DNA of 64,000 nt. Source: Streptomyces sp. NBC_01723 (lineage in GTDB: Bacteria > Actinomycetota > Actinomycetes > Streptomycetales > Streptomycetaceae). A model generated the notes under the pieces. That model was not told where the DNA came from and ran no database searches. It worked only from the letters and a program-made list of their open reading frames with translations. Below are positions 60,112 to 64,000 of this stretch, one piece after another; position 1 is the first letter of the stretch; each line of letters starts with the position of its first letter. Location: assembly GCF_036246005.1 (NCBI RefSeq), contig NZ_CP109171.1, forward strand, positions 5,072,001 through 5,136,000. Reading direction: 5' to 3'. The position numbers and the translations under genes were made by a program.

Positions 60112-60346
60112 CATGAGTGCAAGCGCAAGCCTGGCAATGACGCACCTCGTCACCCTCGCCGAACTCGACGAGGACAAGGTCACCCCCGGCGTCCTCGGCT
60201 TCATCGTCTTCGCGGTGATGGCCCTGGCGGTGTGGGCCCTGATGAAGTCCATGACCCGCCACATGGGCAAGGTCGACTTCAAGGAGGCCCCGGACCCCGA
60301 GACCGGGGCCGACCGCGGCGAGCAGGCGAAGCCCAGGCAGGGCTAG
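60104..60346 (+). CDS. Small single-pass membrane protein
   Basis: The predicted protein is 80 residues. A short outer N-terminus is followed by one helix (VLGFIVFAVMALAVWALMKSM) and a hydrophilic, charged C-terminus (GKVDFKEAPDPETGADRGEQAKPRQG). The ATG at 60104 overlaps the mca stop; ATG 60113 is also possible. Such proteins often follow mca in Streptomyces; the function is unknown. Confidence 0.82.
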   Translation: MPDMSASASLAMTHLVTLAELDEDKVTPGVLGFIVFAVMALAVWALMKSMTRHMGKVDFKEAPDPETGADRGEQAKPRQG

Positions 60347-60352
60347 CGACGG

Positions 60353-60372
60353 CCGGGGGGCGGCACCCCCGG
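60353..60372. terminator. Short hairpin between convergent genes
   Basis: A CCGGGGG/CCCCCGG stem (60353-60359 with 60366-60372) with a 6-base loop. It ends directly at the stop of the STAND protein gene. Confidence 0.6.
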
Positions 60373-63300
60373 TCACGAGCGGGCCGTCACCGCCACCCCC
60401 ATGACCTCCCGGGCCTGGCGGTTCGGGACCATGCCCAGGCGCCAGGCCTGCCAGCCGGACTCCAGCTGGACGCCGCGTTCCAGGAGCAGCTGGTACGCGT
60501 CGACGTACTCGTCGAGCTTCGTGTCCCGCGCCGGGTGTCCGGCCCGGGACAGCTGGGCCAGCTCCTCCTGCGCCACCGCCGTGCCGACCTCCACTCCGCC
60601 CGGGGCCGCGTACGGCAGCAGCGTGCAGCGCAGGAATCGGGCCCAGTCCTCGCCGCGCCGGTCGCCGTACGCGGCGAACAGGGCGGCGGCCTCGTCGCAC
60701 AGGCCCAGTGCCTGCGGCGTACGGGCGTTGCCCGCGTCCACCACCGCCAGCTCAAGGCAGGTCCACGCCTCGCCGTGGCCGACGCCGATGCGCTGGAAGT
60801 CGGCGCGCGCGTCCACCAGGAGCTGCCGGGCGAAGCCGGAGTTGCGCAGCGAGCCGGTCTGCGCGGCCCGCTGGTCGCGGGTGACCCGCGCCGAGTGGTG
60901 CCGGGCGCAGGCCAGGCCGTACACGTCCCGCATCCGGGAGAACATGGTGCGCGAGCGTTCCAGCTCGCGCACCGACTGGTCCAGGTCGCCCGTCTCCTCC
61001 AGCGCCTGGCCCACGTAGTAGACCGTCCACGCCTCGCCGCGGGCGTCCTCGTTGTCCCGGTGCCGGGCCGCGGCGCGCCGCAGCTCGTCGAGCGCCTCGG
61101 AGGCCTCCCCGTCCACCAGCCGGGCCCGCGCCAGCTGGGTCAGCGCCCACGCCTCGCCGCGGGCGTCCTGGGTCCGGCCGTACAGCTCAAGGGCCGCACG
61201 CAGGTCCGACTCCGCGCGCGGTACGTCGCCCATGCGCAGGTGCAGCTGCCCGAGCTGGAAGTGGGCCCACGCCTGGCCGTGCAGCGACTCGCCCGCCCGG
61301 TGCAGTACCAGTGACTCGGTGAGCAGGTCCAGGGCCTCCGCCAGCCGGGCCCGGTCGCGCTGCACCGCCGCCAGCGCGTGCAGCGTCCACGCCCGGTCCG
61401 TGTCCAGCTCGGGCGAGGCCTGGAGGTCGAGCGCCTCCCGCAGCTTCGCCGCCGCGTCGGTCAGGTTGCCCTGGTGGTGCAGCGTGATGCCCAGCGAGCA
61501 CAGGGCACGGGCCGCGCCCGCGTCGTGATGCGCCTCCCGGTACAGGTCGACCACGGAGGCCAGCGTGGTGCGCGCCTTGTCCAGCTCGCCGAGCTGCCGG
61601 GCCGCGATGCCGGTGCGCCACTGCACCGAGCGCACCAGCAGCCCCTGGTCCACGGACTGCGCCAGCTCGCTGATCTCACCCAGCCGGTAGAGGTCGCCGC
61701 GCAGCAGGCAGTAGTCGCACAGCGCGCCCAGCAGGTTCAGCACCGCGCCCTGGTCGACGCCCTCCGCGTGTCTGAGCGCCGCCGTGATGAAGCTGGACTC
61801 GTCGTCGAGCCAGCGCAGCGCCTCGTCCAGGGACGTGAAGCCGTACTGCCCGAACTGGTTCGAGCGGGTCGACATGTTGCCGTCGACCAGGCGCAGCACC
61901 GAGTCCGCCAGCTCGCCGTAGTTGGCGATCAGCCGTTCCTGTGCCGCCGTCCGCTCGCCGGGCTCCTCCTCGTCGGCGAGCCGGGCGCGGGCGAAGGCGC
62001 GGACGACGTCGTGCAGCCGGTAGCGGCTGCCCCGGACGTGGTCGAGCAGGCCCGCCCGGGACAGCGCCGTCAGCTGCTTGGTCGCCTCGGTCTCGTCCGT
62101 GGCCAGCAGCGCGGCGGCGGCCGCGGCCCCCATCGATGTGCGGCCCGCCAGCGCCAGCCGGCGCAGCAGCCGCCGGGCCGGCTCCGGCTGGTCGGTGTAG
62201 CGCAGCCACAGCGCGCGCTCGACCGGCTCCACCGGCCCGTACGCGCCCAGGTCGGCCGCCAGGGCGCGCGGCGAGCGCGGGCCGAGCGACGACCCGGCGA
62301 CCCGCAGCGCCAGCGGCAGCCCGCCGCACAGCTCCCGGATCCGGTCGCTGGAGTCGGCGTCGTACGGCCCCGAGGCGTCCTGTGCGGCGGCGCCCAGCAG
62401 TTCCTCGGAGCCCGCCGCGTCCAGTGCCTCGACCGGCAGCGCGTACACGTGCGCGGCCAGGTCGGGCGGCAGCGCCAGCGGCCTTCGCGAGGTGACCAGC
62501 ACCAGGCTGTCGGACCGCTCCGGCACCAGGGTGCGCACCTGCTCGGGGTCCGCGGCGTCGTCCAGGACCACGGTGACCGGTACGCCCGTCAGATGCTGGT
62601 GGTACAACTCGCTCAGCCGCTTGACCTGCTGGTCCGCGGAGGAACGCTCGCGGAAGAGCAGCTGTTCGCGCGGCGCCCCGAGCCGGTTGAGCAGATGCAG
62701 CAGGGCGTCCCGGGTGTTGAGCGGTGCCTCGCCCCCCGACGCGGTGCCGTCGCCGCGCAGGTCGACCAGGCAGGCCCCGCGGAAGTAGTCGCGCAGGTCG
62801 TGGACGGCGCGCACCGCGAGCGTCGTACGGCCGCTGCCGGGCGCCCCGTGCAGCACCACCACCGTCGGCTTCGTCTCGGTGCTCGCGCGGGCCGCCTGCA
62901 CCCACTGCCGCAGCTGGGCCATCTCCTGCCGACGGCCGGCGAACGCCTCGTCCGGCTCGGGCAGTTGACCGAACGACTGCTCCAGCGCGCTGCGCCCCCG
63001 GGCCGCCGCGCTCTTGTCGGCGCCCCGCAGTTTCGGGCCGGTCTTGGCCGGAGCGGTGGACGCGGCGAGCATCCGCTGCTGGTCCAGGAAGGGCCGGATG
63101 CCGCGCACCTCCAGGGCGGTGAGCCACTGCAGCCGCAACTGCTCGGGCCCGCCGGGCTGGCTGACGGCACCGGCACGGTGGTGGGCGGCCGGCAGGTGGG
63201 ACCCGACCACCTTCAGCACGGTGGCCGCGGCGCCGACGACGCCGACGGCCACGCCCGCGCCCACCGCGGTGCCGGTGCCGGTGCCGAGCGCCACGTCGGC

Positions 63301-63582
63301 CACCACCGCGGCGACCGCCGCGACGGCGGCGACCAGCAGGGGGGTGCCGGCGCCCTCACGGGCGTACCGCTGCCGGAACGTGAGCTGCCCGGCCGCCGCC
63401 TCGTCGAGGGCGTGGGTGTAGGCGTCGTACTCCTCGGCGGACGTGCCCGCCATCGAGTCCAGTGCCGCGCGGGCCCGGGAGAGCAGTACGTTCCCGTCCG
63501 TGCGTCCGCCCGACCGCCGTACCTCCTCCTCCACGGCCCGCCTCAGCAGCCCCTCGGCCTCTGCACGATGACTGTCCCGCAT
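60373..63582 (-). CDS. Large STAND (NB-ARC) ATPase with C-terminal TPR repeats
   Basis: The predicted protein is 1069 residues. The N-terminal helical part is followed by a hydrophobic Ala/Val/Gly pair of helices (about 74-125), suggesting membrane association. An NB-ARC ATPase follows: Walker A GAPGSGRTT near 245-253, Walker B VTVVLDDAADPEQ, RNBS-like SLVLVTSRRPLALPP, and GLPLALRVAGSSL as in apoptotic and plant-type NTPases. A winged-helix part (RYRLHDVVRAFARARL) precedes many TPRs (ARTTLASVVDLY to the C-terminus). STAND proteins act as signalling switches or regulators. ATG 63582 has GGAGGGGG upstream. The target is unknown. Confidence 0.85.
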   Translation of the reverse strand: MRDSHRAEAEGLLRRAVEEEVRRSGGRTDGNVLLSRARAALDSMAGTSAEEYDAYTHALDEAAAGQLTFRQRYAREGAGTPLLVAAVAAVAAVVADVALGTGTGTAVGAGVAVGVVGAAATVLKVVGSHLPAAHHRAGAVSQPGGPEQLRLQWLTALEVRGIRPFLDQQRMLAASTAPAKTGPKLRGADKSAAARGRSALEQSFGQLPEPDEAFAGRRQEMAQLRQWVQAARASTETKPTVVVLHGAPGSGRTTLAVRAVHDLRDYFRGACLVDLRGDGTASGGEAPLNTRDALLHLLNRLGAPREQLLFRERSSADQQVKRLSELYHQHLTGVPVTVVLDDAADPEQVRTLVPERSDSLVLVTSRRPLALPPDLAAHVYALPVEALDAAGSEELLGAAAQDASGPYDADSSDRIRELCGGLPLALRVAGSSLGPRSPRALAADLGAYGPVEPVERALWLRYTDQPEPARRLLRRLALAGRTSMGAAAAAALLATDETEATKQLTALSRAGLLDHVRGSRYRLHDVVRAFARARLADEEEPGERTAAQERLIANYGELADSVLRLVDGNMSTRSNQFGQYGFTSLDEALRWLDDESSFITAALRHAEGVDQGAVLNLLGALCDYCLLRGDLYRLGEISELAQSVDQGLLVRSVQWRTGIAARQLGELDKARTTLASVVDLYREAHHDAGAARALCSLGITLHHQGNLTDAAAKLREALDLQASPELDTDRAWTLHALAAVQRDRARLAEALDLLTESLVLHRAGESLHGQAWAHFQLGQLHLRMGDVPRAESDLRAALELYGRTQDARGEAWALTQLARARLVDGEASEALDELRRAAARHRDNEDARGEAWTVYYVGQALEETGDLDQSVRELERSRTMFSRMRDVYGLACARHHSARVTRDQRAAQTGSLRNSGFARQLLVDARADFQRIGVGHGEAWTCLELAVVDAGNARTPQALGLCDEAAALFAAYGDRRGEDWARFLRCTLLPYAAPGGVEVGTAVAQEELAQLSRAGHPARDTKLDEYVDAYQLLLERGVQLESGWQAWRLGMVPNRQAREVMGVAVTARS

Positions 63583-63809
63583 GTCGCGCCCCCTCCGGCG
63601 GCATCCGCGCCCTCCCGGGTGCCCCGGTGGCCCAGGATCCCCAGGGACCCTCCCGGCCCCATCCCCGGGTCCTTCCCCGGTTGTGCGTGGGTCAAGTGTG
63701 CTGCGTTGGGGTGACAGCGAGTTCAGGGTCCTCGTCGACAAGCCCTTGGTGTGAACGGCTGAGCGTCTCCGCTCAGAGTCTGGGCGTAACAAGTGCTCCT
63801 GACGTGTGA
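63583..63809. terminator. Intergenic region with hairpin 63759-63776
   Basis: About 225 bases between two minus-strand genes. The stem CTGAGCG/CGCTCAG (63759-63765 with 63770-63776, TCTC loop) is placed to end the right-hand gene. The rest should contain the STAND gene promoter. No ORF is supported. Confidence 0.5.
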
Positions 63810-64000
63810 TCAGGCGTGCGGAGCGCCACCGTCCGCCGCCAGGCGCGTGAGCCACTCGCGCAGCAGGCGCTGCTCGGCGTCGCTCAGGACGTCCGCGTCG
63901 TCGGGGAGGGCGGCACGCAGCGCGCGGGCAGCCGCGGCGGAGCCGGACTCCGCGGCGGGGACCGCCGGTTCGGCGCGCGTGACGGCCGCGACCATGGACT
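63810..64000 (-). CDS. C-terminal end of an unknown protein (cut by window edge)
   Basis: At least 61 residues, ending WLTRLAADGGAPHA. The sequence is Ala-rich and helical (ALRAALPDDADVLSDAEQRLLREWLTRLA). There is an ATG at 63995, but the frame is open to the window end, so the true start may lie outside. The family cannot be read. Confidence 0.6.
   Translation of the reverse strand, partial: SMVAAVTRAEPAVPAAESGSAAAARALRAALPDDADVLSDAEQRLLREWLTRLAADGGAPHA

Noticed and set aside
61378..63714. 778-residue plus-strand frame opposite the STAND gene
   Set aside because: Antisense shadow of the NB-ARC/TPR coding sequence, with Gln/Arg/Val-rich composition and no motif.

Overview
The window is chromosomal DNA of a Streptomyces. 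The evidence is G+C of roughly 70% or more with nearly all codons ending in G or C, many GTG and TTG starts, a mycothiol-dependent detoxification enzyme (Mca), the AfsQ1/AfsQ2/SigQ signalling locus, a predicted LAXTG sortase substrate and an acyl-CoA carboxylase with an epsilon subunit. From memory, the gene order resembles the core region of S. coelicolor around SCO4900 to SCO4970. I saw no rRNA, tRNA, CRISPR array, phage or intact insertion sequence. Product names come from reading motifs, not from database searches.

Layout. 1-4.4 kb: MFS exporter (partial) divergent from a LysR regulator, an alpha/beta hydrolase-fold protein lacking its nucleophile, adenosine deaminase, and a small secreted protein. 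4.4-10.8 kb: PspC and VanZ-type membrane proteins, then the afsQ1-afsQ2-lipoprotein operon divergent from sigQ, a uridine-kinase-like protein and a second small secreted protein. 10.8-18 kb: nucleoside catabolism, with two overlapping aldehyde dehydrogenase genes (one with no catalytic half) after deoC, a phosphohexomutase-family enzyme and purine nucleoside phosphorylase. 18-27.6 kb: LpdA-type flavoprotein, DeoR-family regulator, and the acyl-CoA carboxylase locus (accA2, pccB, pccE, birA) with maf and the tiny mmpB. 28-34 kb: adenylate cyclase, enoyl-CoA hydratase, a GAF-GGDEF diguanylate cyclase and histidine ammonia-lyase. 34-38.7 kb: LAXTG protein, L,D-transpeptidase lipoprotein and a MacB-type ABC transporter.

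38.7-49.7 kb is accessory in character. It holds regulator/enzyme pairs (TetR with a metallo-beta-lactamase-fold protein, XRE/MmyB with an alcohol dehydrogenase, TetR with an aldo/keto reductase) among decayed genes: an ECF41-type sigma factor, a DUF5753/DUF397 regulator pair, a frameshifted repeat protein and DUF4291 fragments. 49.7-64 kb returns to core genes: msrA, metB, a sigma-like gene coupled to two small ORFs, marR, ilvA, a DrrAB-type ABC exporter, greA, mca and a large STAND/TPR protein.

The most interesting signal is regulatory. The perfect 12-bp palindrome CTACGCGCGTAG occurs exactly three times that I could find, each 16-26 bp upstream of a nucleoside-salvage gene (adenosine deaminase, deoC, purine nucleoside phosphorylase). 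This suggests an undescribed nucleoside regulon. Other notable items are a triple GTGAC array between afsQ1 and sigQ, a split ALDH16-like pair downstream of deoC, degenerate tandem copies of the birA 3' end, and a GTGA-coupled three-gene set containing a perfect 4 x 27 bp repeat.
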